DNA of 45,050 nucleotides from Pseudomonadota bacterium (GTDB lineage: Bacteria > Pseudomonadota > Gammaproteobacteria > Burkholderiales > Chitinibacteraceae), in the NCBI GenBank assembly GCA_018261735.1, contig JAGTRM010000033.1, forward strand, positions 1-45,050. The letters are read 5' to 3'. The notes beneath the pieces are model-generated. The model ran no database searches. It was not told where the DNA came from and saw only the letters and a program-made list of their open reading frames with translations. The position numbers and the translations under genes are program-made. Position 1 is the stretch's first letter. The number at the start of each line of letters is the position of its first letter. Positions 1 to 7,812 of the stretch are shown here, piece by piece.

Positions 1-1048
1 TGACGGTGTAGGTCGCGACCGGCACCGCGCCGTGGTAGTCGGCGGCCGGGGTGAAGGTGTAGTCACCGTTGGTGGCAATCGTCAGCGTGCCCGTGCCGGC
101 AATCGTGGCGGTTTGCCCGGCGGTGTAGGTTGTGCCATTGACCACGAAGCTGGCCACACTGAGGCTGTTGTCCGCATCGCTGTCGTTGGCCAGTACGTTG
201 CCGGTGGCTTGCGTATCTTCTGCAATCGTCACCGTTTCCGACGCCATTACGGTGGGATCATCGACCGGCGTGACGCTGAGCGTGACGGTACTGGTGGTTA
301 CCCCGCCCTGGCCATCGCTGACGGTGACGACAAAGCTGTCCGGTCCGTTGTAATTGCTGTCCGGCACGTAGGTGTAGTTGCCGTTGGCTTCAAGAGTGAC
401 TGTGCCATGCAGCGCGGCGGTGGCGATGCTGTAGCTCAAGGTATCGCCGTCCAGATCGGTTGCAGTGATGTTGCCGCTGACCGGGGTATCTTCGCTGGTG
501 ATCGCACTTTGATCCGCTGCCGTTGGCGCGTTATTGGCCGCGGCGACGGTAATGTTCTCATCCGCCAGCGGATTGACTTCAAGGCTTTCGGCGCTGCTTA
601 CGCTGAAATCAAAGGCCAGCGGGTCGATCTGCTCCACAATGCGCGCCAGCCGCACAAAGCCGTGGCCGCCGTCTGCGCCGGCGCCTGCATTGAGACCTGC
701 CGCTGTCGGATCGAGTTCGGTGGAAAGATCGACGCCGTTTTGCAGTGCGCCGAGAATGCGGTCGCTGACGGTTTGAATACCGGCGAGGCTCGCTTCTTCC
801 GCGCCTACCGGTGTCGTGCTGCTGAGCTCGGCATCCACTTTCAGTTCGCGATTCGGGCCGATTTCGACGACATCGCCTGCCGGCAAGAGCAGTTTGACGT
901 GGCCATGCCCGTCAGTAACCAGGGTTTGGCCTTCGGCCAGTTGATCACCCGCATTGAGCGGAATCAGGCGGTTGGCGGCATCTTTCAGGAAGGCAACACC
1001 TTCGATGATGACGACTGCCTGATTTGACTTGGTGGTGAACTCAGCCAT
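1..1048 (-). CDS. LapA-like giant adhesin, N-terminal part (runs off the window)
   Basis: The frame is open from the ATG at 1048 to the window edge, giving 349 residues of what is probably a much longer protein. Residues 1-120 look like the retention module of LapA/BapA-type biofilm adhesins. Residues 115-118 are Thr-Ala-Ala-Gly (bases 695-706), the di-alanine site that LapG-type periplasmic proteases cut to release the adhesin. From about residue 190 there are two cadherin/VCBS-like repeats of 90-100 residues, with features such as ATDLDGDTLSY and YTYVPDSNYNG. In this family the retention module plugs the outer-membrane pore so the repeats stay on the cell surface. It lies downstream of, and collinear with, a LapB/LapC-type exporter. 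The C-terminal secretion signal and repeat number are not visible. Family call is strong; ligand is unknown. Confidence 0.88.
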   Translation of the reverse strand, partial: MAEFTTKSNQAVVIIEGVAFLKDAANRLIPLNAGDQLAEGQTLVTDGHGHVKLLLPAGDVVEIGPNRELKVDAELSSTTPVGAEEASLAGIQTVSDRILGALQNGVDLSTELDPTAAGLNAGAGADGGHGFVRLARIVEQIDPLAFDFSVSSAESLEVNPLADENITVAAANNAPTAADQSAITSEDTPVSGNITATDLDGDTLSYSIATAALHGTVTLEANGNYTYVPDSNYNGPDSFVVTVSDGQGGVTTSTVTLSVTPVDDPTVMASETVTIAEDTQATGNVLANDSDADNSLSVASFVVNGTTYTAGQTATIAGTGTLTIATNGDYTFTPAADYHGAVPVATYTV

Positions 1049-1423
1049 GACACTGCTCCAATGCGCGGAAAACCGGATGGAGCAAGACTAAGGGCAAGAA
1101 GCGGAAAATGCCTATTGTCCTGAAGGACAATCCAGGCTGCTGACAAAGTTGGCAGGCATCCACGCATGGCATGCTCGAGCAAGCTCGACCGGTTTGAACA
1201 TGCCGGCAACCCGCAGCCTGCCTGGATCGACTCCCGCCAACCCTGCTTCCTCCCGCCGGAGGAAGGGCATCGCTAACGCTCGATTTGCTGCAAGCGGGGT
1301 TTGTCGACAGAACCTAATTCCCTTGATGGGCAGGCTTGCGGAAAACCACTCAATGTTGGATTTCCAGCAGAAGAAATGTCCCTGCCGCAATAACCCAATC
1401 AGGCCGCGCCTTGACCAGCCGAT
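1049..1423. other. 375-bp intergenic region upstream of the adhesin
   Basis: No convincing gene is seen. It probably holds the adhesin promoter. It contains three dyads: an 8-2-8 palindrome (1114-1131), a 6-2-6 palindrome TCGAGC-aa-GCTCGA (1175-1188), and a hairpin with 8-bp arms CTTCCTCC/GGAGGAAG (1246-1265). Bases 1303-1317 resemble the outer end of the inverted-repeat element at 5750-6014. No clear rho-independent terminator separates the regulator gene from the adhesin, so read-through is possible. Confidence 0.6.
1114..1131. promoter_or_regulatory. 8-2-8 palindrome upstream of the adhesin, candidate regulator site
   Basis: ATTGTCCT-GA-AGGACAAT is a perfect inverted repeat with 8-bp arms and a 2-bp centre, 65 bp upstream of the adhesin ATG. 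NarL/FixJ-family regulators often bind inverted heptamers separated by 2 bp, and such a regulator is encoded just upstream. The assignment to that regulator is inference. Confidence 0.5.
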
Positions 1424-2056
1424 TCAGCGGGCTTCGATGGGGCTTTGCCTGAGGACGCCATTGACCAGCAGCGCCAGTTGGATGCGGTCTTCGACTTGCA
1501 GTTTTTCGAAGATCGAGGAGAGATGCGCCTTGACGGTGCGCTCAGTGATGGTCAGTTCCCGTGCGATCACCTTGTTGGCAGCGCCCTGCGCGGCAAGGCG
1601 GGCCACTTCCCGTTCCCGTCCGGACAGCGGGGCCAGCGTGGCTGGGTCTGCGCTCTGAGCGGGAAGATGATTCACTGCCGTCAGCAGGCGCTGCACCAGC
1701 GCCTGACCGGCCCAGATACCACCATGGGCGACCACGTTCAGCACCTGTTTCAGTGTTTCCAGCGGGGCGGCCGCATGGCAGTAACCGTAGCAGCCGGCTT
1801 GCAGCGCGGCAAAGGCCTGCGCGTCATCCGGGACAGTATTGGTGAAAATGATGCGGTCGCGCGCGGTTCGCTCTTTCCACCAACCCTCTTGCCAGCCGGG
1901 CAGACCAGGCATGCCGGCATCAACCAGGACCATGCTGCCTGGAGCCGCCTGCCAGTCGAGTCCGGCGCGGATCACCGGGCAGGGCACTGCTGCCGCTTGC
2001 CAGTAGCGGGACAGATAATCGTCGGCGGTGACTAGAAGGATCGGTACGGAGTTCAT
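1424..2056 (-). CDS. LuxR/NarL-family response regulator of the lap operon
   Basis: A 210-residue protein with a receiver-like N-terminal half and a GerE/LuxR helix-turn-helix at about residues 143-203 (LSGREREVARLAAQG, then a recognition helix around TITERTVKAHLSSIFEKLQV). Asp12/Asp13 form the acidic pocket and Asp46 (LVDAGMPG) is the likely phospho-acceptor. Where typical family members have the conserved Lys (GYLLKDA), this protein reads GYCHAAA, with Ala95 at the Lys position, so the receiver may signal atypically. The ATG overlaps the lapC-like stop by 4 nt (ATGA), so the two are translationally coupled. It probably controls the adhesin or its transporter. No histidine kinase lies next to it. 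Confidence 0.85.
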   Translation of the reverse strand: MNSVPILLVTADDYLSRYWQAAAVPCPVIRAGLDWQAAPGSMVLVDAGMPGLPGWQEGWWKERTARDRIIFTNTVPDDAQAFAALQAGCYGYCHAAAPLETLKQVLNVVAHGGIWAGQALVQRLLTAVNHLPAQSADPATLAPLSGREREVARLAAQGAANKVIARELTITERTVKAHLSSIFEKLQVEDRIQLALLVNGVLRQSPIEAR

Positions 2057-3471
2057 CGCTCGGTCAATGCGGTGGCTTTGGCGCGCAACACGGGCTTCAG
2101 CAGATAGGAAAGAACGGTTTTCTTGCCGGTCAGGATATCGACTTCCGCCATCATGCCGGGAATGATCGGCAAGCGTTTGCCGCTTTCTTCCAGATAGGCA
2201 TTCTTGGTGCGAACCCGGACCAGGAAATAGGAATTGCCCTTGTCATCGGTGATCGAATCCGCGCCGATGTTTTCCAGGGTCGCTTCCAGTCCGCCGTAGA
2301 CCGAAAAATCGTAGGCGGTGAACTTGACCAGCGCCGGTTGTCCGGGATGCAGAAAAGCAATGTCGCGCGGCAAAACCTTGGCTTCGAGCAGCAAGGTGTC
2401 TTCGCCCGGCACGATGGCGATCAGGTCTTTGCCCGGCTGCACCACACCGCCCACCGTGTTGGTGAACAACTGCTTGACCGTGCCATTGACCGGGGAGCGG
2501 ATATCCGATTGCTTGACCCGGTCGGCCAGCCCGACGCTGCCTTCGGAAAGGCTGGACAACTTGCTCATGGTCTCGGAAAGCTCGGAGCGGGCCTGGTTGC
2601 GGAAGGCGAGTTCGACTTCCTGCGCCTTGCGCGAAGCTTCGCTGATCGCGGCCTGGATGCGCGGGGACTGGGCAATGGCGCCATCCCGGTCGCCGCGATA
2701 GCGCGCCAGATCGCGTTCAAGACGCAGGATTTCCACCTCGGACACCGCGCCGGTCTTGAGCAAGGGCCGGGTGGCTTCGAGTTCTTTCGAGGTCAGGTCA
2801 TAGCTGTGCGAGGCCTGCTCGCGCCGCGCCAGGACTTCTTTCAATTCTTGCGAGCGCTGCACCAGCTGCTGCTGCGCCACGCCCAGCGAGGCCTCCAGTT
2901 CCGCCCGTTTGGACAGGTACAGCGATTGTTCCTGGGCGGCGGTTTCCGCTGCGTTTTTCAATACGTCATCCGGCATGACGAACGGTTTGCCCGAGGCGAT
3001 GGCTTCCAGTCGCGCCGCCTTGGCCTTGAGCGAAAAATACTGTGACTGGTTTTCCCGCAGCGAGGAGACAAAGCGGGTCGGATCAATTTTGAGCAGCACC
3101 TGCCCTTCTTTCACCATCTGGCCTTCGTGCACCAGAATTTCCTGCACCATGCCGCCGTCCAGGCTTTGCAGGATCTGCAACTGGCGCGAGGGGATCACCT
3201 TGCCTTCGCCGCGCGTCACTTCATCCAGGCGGGCCAGTGCCGCCCAGACCAGCAGCAGCAGCACGGCCAGCGCCGTGGCACGCACCAGGATGCGCGCGCC
3301 GCGCGGGTTGTGCTCGGCGGCGACCCAGTCGGCGTCGGCGCCGAAATCGGCCGGGTCATGCCCGCCTACATCCTCGCGCGCCAGCAGAAAATCCAGGCCA
3401 CGCGAAGCATGGCGGTAGAACCAGGCCCAGCAGCGGCCGAGGCGGGAGTCGGGGTTGAGAGTCAATTTCAT
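2053..3471 (-). CDS. lapC: Type I secretion membrane fusion protein, HlyD family (LapC-like)
   Basis: A 472-residue periplasmic adaptor that would link the inner-membrane ABC exporter to a TolC-type outer-membrane channel. It has a cytosolic N-terminus of about 60 residues, one membrane segment at about 62-81 (ALAVLLLLVWAALA), a lipoyl-like half (GMVQEILVHEGQMVKEGQVL), a long Gln/Glu/Ala-rich alpha-hairpin at about 140-310, and the second lipoyl half plus beta-barrel (DIRSPVNGTVKQL, then PGMMAEVDILTGKKTVLSYL near the C-terminus). This length and layout are typical of HlyD/LapC proteins. It starts 2 nt after the lapB-like stop and overlaps the regulator gene by 4 nt. The outer-membrane partner (LapE/TolC) is not in the window. 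Confidence 0.9.
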   Translation of the reverse strand: MKLTLNPDSRLGRCWAWFYRHASRGLDFLLAREDVGGHDPADFGADADWVAAEHNPRGARILVRATALAVLLLLVWAALARLDEVTRGEGKVIPSRQLQILQSLDGGMVQEILVHEGQMVKEGQVLLKIDPTRFVSSLRENQSQYFSLKAKAARLEAIASGKPFVMPDDVLKNAAETAAQEQSLYLSKRAELEASLGVAQQQLVQRSQELKEVLARREQASHSYDLTSKELEATRPLLKTGAVSEVEILRLERDLARYRGDRDGAIAQSPRIQAAISEASRKAQEVELAFRNQARSELSETMSKLSSLSEGSVGLADRVKQSDIRSPVNGTVKQLFTNTVGGVVQPGKDLIAIVPGEDTLLLEAKVLPRDIAFLHPGQPALVKFTAYDFSVYGGLEATLENIGADSITDDKGNSYFLVRVRTKNAYLEESGKRLPIIPGMMAEVDILTGKKTVLSYLLKPVLRAKATALTER

Positions 3472-3473
3472 GG

Positions 3474-5660
3474 TCAGCTTGCCCGTCCGATCCGGCCCTG
3501 TTGCAGGGCTTCCACCACTTGCGCCTTGGCCCCGTCGGCCACGATCTGGCCCTGGTCGACCACGATCAGCCTATCCACCAGTTCCAGCAAGGAGGTGCGG
3601 TGCGTGACCAGGATCAGCGTCTTGGCATCGAGGAATTCGCGCAGCCGGCCCTTAAGCCGCTCCTCGCTCTGGTGATCCATGGCGCTGGTGGGCTCGTCGA
3701 ACAGCAAGACCGGCGGATCATTGAGCACGGCGCGGGCGATCGACACGGCCTGTTTCTGCCCGCCGGACAGTGATTCGCCGCGTTCGCCGATCAGCATGTC
3801 GAAGCCGCGCGGGTGCGCGTTGACGAAATCGGAGATCCCGGCGAGTTCCGCTGCGGCGAGCATCATGCGGTCGTCGGCGAACGGTGCGCCGAGTGCGATG
3901 TTTTCGCGCAGCGTGCCGTAGAACAGCAGCGCATCCTGCGGCACGAAACCGATCGCGCGGCGCAACTCGGCCGGATCGATCTGGCGCGTATCGATGCCGT
4001 CGACCAGCACCGCGCCTTCGTCCGGGTGATACAGGCCCAGCACCAGCTTCTCGATCGTGGTCTTGCCCGAGCCGATCCGGCCGATCACGCCGACTTTTTC
4101 GCCGGGCTGGATGCGGAAATTCACGCCGCGCAGCGCCTGATCGTCGCGCCCCGGATAACTGAAGCTGACATTGCGAAATTCGATCTCGCCGCGGAAGCTG
4201 GCGCGGTGCAGGAAGCTGCTGTCGTGCGGTCGTTCCACCGGCAACTGCATGTGCGATTCGATCGCGCCGAGCGAGGTGCGGGCGTTCTGGTATTGCATGA
4301 TCAGCCCGGCGATCTGCCCGAGCGGCGCCATGGCGCGCCCCGAGAGCATCGACGCGGCAATGATGCCGCCCATGCTCATCCGGCCATCCATGAGCAGGTA
4401 GACGCCGACGATCACGATCACGATCGAGGTGATCTGCTGCATCTCCTGGGCAAAATTGACCGTGGAAGACGACAGCAGCTTGAGCTTGCCACCGATCTGC
4501 GCCAGAAACACCGTCGCGCGCTCCCAGCGCCGCTGCATCTCGCCTTCGGCGCCCATGGTTTTGATGGTTTCGATGCCGACCAGGCTTTCCACCAGCGTGG
4601 CATTGCGCTGCGCGGCGGCGCGCTGGCTGACCTCGGTCAGTTCGTGCATCTTGGCCTGGGTGACCAGGGTAAAGAGCAGTACCAGTGCCATGCCGATCAG
4701 CGGCGGCAGGATCAGCCAGGGCGAGATCCAGACCAGCACCAGCAGGAAGATCAGGGCGAAAGGCAGGTCGATCAACGACGTGATGGTGGCCGAGGCGATG
4801 AAATCGCGCACCGATTCAAACGCGCGCAGATTGGCCGCGAACGAGCCGACCGAAGCCGGGCGCGCCGCCATGCGGATGCCGAGCACGCGTTCCATGATCA
4901 GCGCCGACAGCGTGATGTCGATGCGCTTGGAAGCCACGTCGATGATGTAGCCGCGCGCCGTGCGCAGCACGAAATCGAACACCAGCATCAGGGCTGCGCC
5001 CAGCGCCAGCACCCACAGCGTTTCGATCGCATGGTTCGGCACCACGCGGTCGTACACATTCATGGAGAACAGCGGCATGGCCAGCGCGAAAATATTGACC
5101 ACGAGGGACGCCACCAGCGCATCGCGGTACAGCCGCCAGTTGGCCAGGACCACGCTCCAGAACCAGTGCCGACTGCGAACCTGGCCCAGTTCCGGAGTGC
5201 GGTTGTCAAAGAGGTAGCGCGGGCGGACAAACACCGCCACGCCGCTGTACAACAGCTCCAGCTCTTGTGCCGGCAACAGTTCAGCACCTTCGCCGGATTC
5301 GGGAAAACGCACGCGCAACTGACCGTCGGGCAGACGTTCGAGCAGCAGGACCGCGCGCCGGTCCTCGAGCAGCAAAATGGCAGGAAGCAGGCGCTTGGGG
5401 ATTTCAGCCAACGGTTGCCGCACGACGCGGGCGGAGAGCCCGGCCCGTGAGGCTGCACGTGGCAACAGCGATGGAGTCAGCAGGTTGTCAACCAGAGGCA
5501 GCCCCGCCGCCAGGGATTCGCGCGTCCAGGGCGCGCCATGAATTCGCGTCAGCTCGACCAGGCAATCCAGCAACGGATCGAAATGCGCCTGATGCTCGCC
5601 CACATGCCAGGCAAACGCACCGTGCTCTGGTTTAACGGGGGCGGAGGTCTGCGAGTTCAT
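3474..5660 (-). CDS. lapB: Type I secretion ABC transporter (LapB-like)
   Basis: A 728-residue half-transporter that would export the adhesin using ATP. Residues 1-150 are a C39-peptidase-like domain. By eye its start DPLLDCLVELTRIHG has Pro29 where true C39 proteases have the catalytic Cys, so it should bind rather than cut substrate. Membrane segments follow at about 165-440. The nucleotide-binding domain occupies about 490-720: Walker A GRIGSGKTT, signature LSGGQ, Walker B VLLFDEPTS, H-loop LVTHR. The ATG at 5660 is preceded by AGGATGG. It is the first gene of the visible operon. The non-cleaving domain fits large adhesins that lack a double-glycine leader. Confidence 0.92.
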   Translation of the reverse strand: MNSQTSAPVKPEHGAFAWHVGEHQAHFDPLLDCLVELTRIHGAPWTRESLAAGLPLVDNLLTPSLLPRAASRAGLSARVVRQPLAEIPKRLLPAILLLEDRRAVLLLERLPDGQLRVRFPESGEGAELLPAQELELLYSGVAVFVRPRYLFDNRTPELGQVRSRHWFWSVVLANWRLYRDALVASLVVNIFALAMPLFSMNVYDRVVPNHAIETLWVLALGAALMLVFDFVLRTARGYIIDVASKRIDITLSALIMERVLGIRMAARPASVGSFAANLRAFESVRDFIASATITSLIDLPFALIFLLVLVWISPWLILPPLIGMALVLLFTLVTQAKMHELTEVSQRAAAQRNATLVESLVGIETIKTMGAEGEMQRRWERATVFLAQIGGKLKLLSSSTVNFAQEMQQITSIVIVIVGVYLLMDGRMSMGGIIAASMLSGRAMAPLGQIAGLIMQYQNARTSLGAIESHMQLPVERPHDSSFLHRASFRGEIEFRNVSFSYPGRDDQALRGVNFRIQPGEKVGVIGRIGSGKTTIEKLVLGLYHPDEGAVLVDGIDTRQIDPAELRRAIGFVPQDALLFYGTLRENIALGAPFADDRMMLAAAELAGISDFVNAHPRGFDMLIGERGESLSGGQKQAVSIARAVLNDPPVLLFDEPTSAMDHQSEERLKGRLREFLDAKTLILVTHRTSLLELVDRLIVVDQGQIVADGAKAQVVEALQQGRIGRAS

Positions 5661-5749
5661 GCCATCCTGTCAGGGAAATTGGTTCGCGCCAATAGTAACG
5701 CAAATCTTGCAAAATTCCGCAGTGCAGCCGCAATTGTCAGCCAATCTGA

Positions 5750-5780
5750 GGTTCTGTTGACGCCAGATTAATTTTTACGC
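5750..5780 (+). repeat. Left terminal inverted repeat of the MITE-like element
   Basis: Begins GGTTCTGTTGAC and ends TTTTTACGC. It matches the reverse complement of 5984-6014 at 28 of 31 positions, with differences at positions 13, 15 and 22. Confidence 0.8.
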
Positions 5781-5983
5781 GGATGGGTATTTTGTTTCAG
5801 GACAAGGCATTTGACGTGCCGTGGTACAAGTACCACAAACGGCAAACAACGCGGTCATGGGGCAAAAGACCCATCCGCCCGAAGGGCAAGCCCGCCATTC
5901 TTGCCGGATGCTTTGTCGCCAATGCTCGCAAGGCGGGAGCCTTGCTTGTGCTTGGCTTCGCGCCCCGGCAAGTTGGCGGACTT

Positions 5984-6014
5984 GCGTAAAAACTAATCTA
6001 GTGTCAACAGAACC
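5984..6014 (-). repeat. Right terminal inverted repeat of the MITE-like element
   Basis: Mirror copy of 5750-5780. Read on the minus strand it starts GGTTCTGTTGAC immediately after the first two bases of the neighbouring TAG stop codon, which overlaps it by one base. Confidence 0.8.
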
Positions 6015-7408
6015 TAAAATAACTTGCCGGGGTTCATCCGCCCTTTCGGATCGAATACACGCTTGATTTCCTGCATCAGCGTCAGCTCGATGCCGCCGCG
6101 ATAGTGCGCCAGCGCGGCAGTCTTGAGCTGGCCGATGCCATGCTCTGCACTGAAGCTGCCGCCGAATTCGGCCACGCAATCGTAAACAATTGCATTGATT
6201 GCCGCCTCGTCGGCGTAAGCATGGGCGCTTTTATCTTCGCGGAACACGTTGTAATGCAGGTTGCCATCGCCCAGATGACCGAAAACCACGATCTGGGCAT
6301 CGGCGAACGCAGCGGTCAGGCGCGGGCCGCAGGTCTCGATAAATTGCGGCAGGCTGCTGACCGGCACGCTGATATCGTGCTTGATGCTGACGCCCTCGCG
6401 CCGCTGCGCTTCCGGAATCTCCTCCCGCAGGCGCCACAGCGTTTCGATCTCGGACTCGTTGCGCGCCAGCACCGCGTCTTCCACGCCGGCTTCGGCCAGG
6501 AGTTCCAGCAGGCGGTCACTCAAGGGCTCGCTCTGTCCGCAATCGGCCAGCTCGATCAGCGCGGCCCATTCCGGCGTCGGCGAGAACGGCTGGGCCAGCG
6601 CCAGAAAGTGTTTGGCGACCAGGTCGAAACAGGGACGGCCGATCAGCTCGAACGAGGTCACGCGATCGCCCACTTCGCTTTGCAGTTCGCGCAACAGCGC
6701 CAGTGCCGCAGCCGGATCGGGCAGCACCGCCATCGCGGCGGCGCGCGCAGTCGGCAAAGGAAAAAGGCGCAGCACCGCACGGGTGATGATGCCGAGCGTG
6801 CCTTCCGAGCCGATGAATAACTGCTTCAGGTCATAGCCGGTATTGTCCTTGCGCAGCGCGCGCAGGCCATTCCAGATTTCACCGCTGGGCAGCACTACTT
6901 CCAGCCCCAGAGTCAGTTCGCGCATATTGCCGTAGCGCAGCACATTCATGCCGCCGGCATTGACCGCCAGCGCGCCGCCGATCCGGCACGAGCCCGCTGC
7001 GCCCCAGTCGGCCGGGAACAGGCGGTTGGCGGCGCGGCATGCCTGCTGGACATCGGTCAGGATCGCGCCGGCTTCCACGGTCACGGTATTGTTGGCCGCA
7101 TCGACGGCCAGCACCCGGTTCATGCGTTCCAGCGAAAGAATCAGGGCATGGCCCGATTCATCCGGCGTGGCGGCGCCGCAATTGCTGGTATTGCCGCCCT
7201 GCGGCACGACCGGCACCGCATGCTCGGCGCAGAGCCGCATCACGGCAGCGACTTCTTCGGTCGACCTGGGCCGCGCCAGCGCCAGTGCCTGCCCGCGGTA
7301 ACGGCGACGCTGGTCCAGGCAGTAGCGCGCCAGATCCGCCGGGTCGGTCAGCAGGTTGGAGGGGCCCAGCAAGGCGTGCAATGCGGCCAGAAAAGCAGAG
7401 GTTGTCAT
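6014..7408 (-). CDS. FAD-linked oxidase, GlcD / D-2-hydroxyacid dehydrogenase family
   Basis: A 464-residue flavoprotein of the vanillyl-alcohol-oxidase fold, probably oxidising a D-2-hydroxy acid such as D-2-hydroxyglutarate or D-lactate; the substrate cannot be read from sequence. The FAD-binding type 4 domain covers about 30-210 (PVVPQGGNTSNCGAA, LFPADWGAAGSCRIGGALA, IGSEGTLGIIT). The C-terminal substrate domain has the family motifs VVFGHLGDGNLHYNV and SAEHGIGQLK and ends FDPKGRMNPGKLF. I start at the ATG at 7408 (MTTSAFLAAL), with GGGA upstream; a GTG at 7447 would add 13 residues. The stop codon touches the MITE-like element, but the protein end looks normal. Confidence 0.88.
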   Translation of the reverse strand: MTTSAFLAALHALLGPSNLLTDPADLARYCLDQRRRYRGQALALARPRSTEEVAAVMRLCAEHAVPVVPQGGNTSNCGAATPDESGHALILSLERMNRVLAVDAANNTVTVEAGAILTDVQQACRAANRLFPADWGAAGSCRIGGALAVNAGGMNVLRYGNMRELTLGLEVVLPSGEIWNGLRALRKDNTGYDLKQLFIGSEGTLGIITRAVLRLFPLPTARAAAMAVLPDPAAALALLRELQSEVGDRVTSFELIGRPCFDLVAKHFLALAQPFSPTPEWAALIELADCGQSEPLSDRLLELLAEAGVEDAVLARNESEIETLWRLREEIPEAQRREGVSIKHDISVPVSSLPQFIETCGPRLTAAFADAQIVVFGHLGDGNLHYNVFREDKSAHAYADEAAINAIVYDCVAEFGGSFSAEHGIGQLKTAALAHYRGGIELTLMQEIKRVFDPKGRMNPGKLF

Positions 7409-7474
7409 GGATGATCCCGGAAAAAATACGCCGGCAGCGATCGCCACCGGCGGAAGTCACTGCGCGCTCTGATT

Positions 7475-7786
7475 TTAGAATTCGAACAATACCCAGCGCG
7501 GCACTGCCATGTTTTCCAGTGCCGGGTTGTCGCCGCGATCGAATCGGCCATGGCCTTCGGTGTCGATCAAATAGTAGGGCGGCGCATTCTTGGGAGTGAC
7601 CTTGATCTTGTAGAGCTTGCCGCGGGCGCGGTACTCGGTGATCGTGGCTTCCTTCTGCTCGATGATGCGCACTTCCGGCACATCGCTTTCAGCGTTCGTG
7701 GCTGGCATCGGCGGCGGGGGATCGATCGGCGCGGGCGCCGCGACGGCGAACAGGGGCAACAGGGCTAGCAGCAACAGGCGACGCAT
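7475..7786 (-). CDS. DUF2782 family exported protein
   Basis: A 103-residue protein with a signal peptide (MRRLLLLALLPLFAVAAPAP), a Pro-rich linker and a conserved block with EVRIIEQKEATITEYRARG, KVTPKNAPPYYLIDTEG and a C-terminal VPRWVLFEF. These are hallmarks of DUF2782. The family has no assigned function and in betaproteobacteria is commonly found beside polA, as here (polA is two genes away). It probably acts in the periplasm. It is flanked by genes in the same direction with short gaps. Confidence 0.88.
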   Translation of the reverse strand: MRRLLLLALLPLFAVAAPAPIDPPPPMPATNAESDVPEVRIIEQKEATITEYRARGKLYKIKVTPKNAPPYYLIDTEGHGRFDRGDNPALENMAVPRWVLFEF

Positions 7787-7812
7787 GATGTTTCCTTTCC
7801 CGACCCCGTGGG

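Larger units (their letters stand above)
5750..6014. mobile_element. MITE-like structured element with 31-bp terminal inverted repeats
   Basis: A 265-bp segment bounded by imperfect inverted repeats (28 of 31 positions match) with no transposase gene. The inside is rich in nested dyads: a palindrome GTGGTAC-aa-GTACCAC (5821-5836) within a longer TGCCG/CGGCA stem; GGATGGGTATTTTG (5781-5794) facing CAAAAGACCCATCC (5863-5876); CTTGCCGG (5900-5907) facing CCGGCAAG (5965-5972); and GCAAGGC-ggga-GCCTTGC (5928-5945). Its right end just touches the TAG stop of the FAD-linked oxidase gene. It could be a non-autonomous transposon or a species-specific structured repeat. I cannot count copies outside this window. 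Confidence 0.65.

Noticed and set aside
3813..5450. A 545-codon plus-strand frame across the ABC exporter gene
   Set aside because: Its composition (Asp-Gln-His-Arg runs) is that of an antisense shadow; the minus-strand frame has all ABC motifs.
5783..6066. Small open frames within the MITE-like element
   Set aside because: They overlap hairpins and inverted repeats, show no transposase motif and have no clear Shine-Dalgarno sequence.
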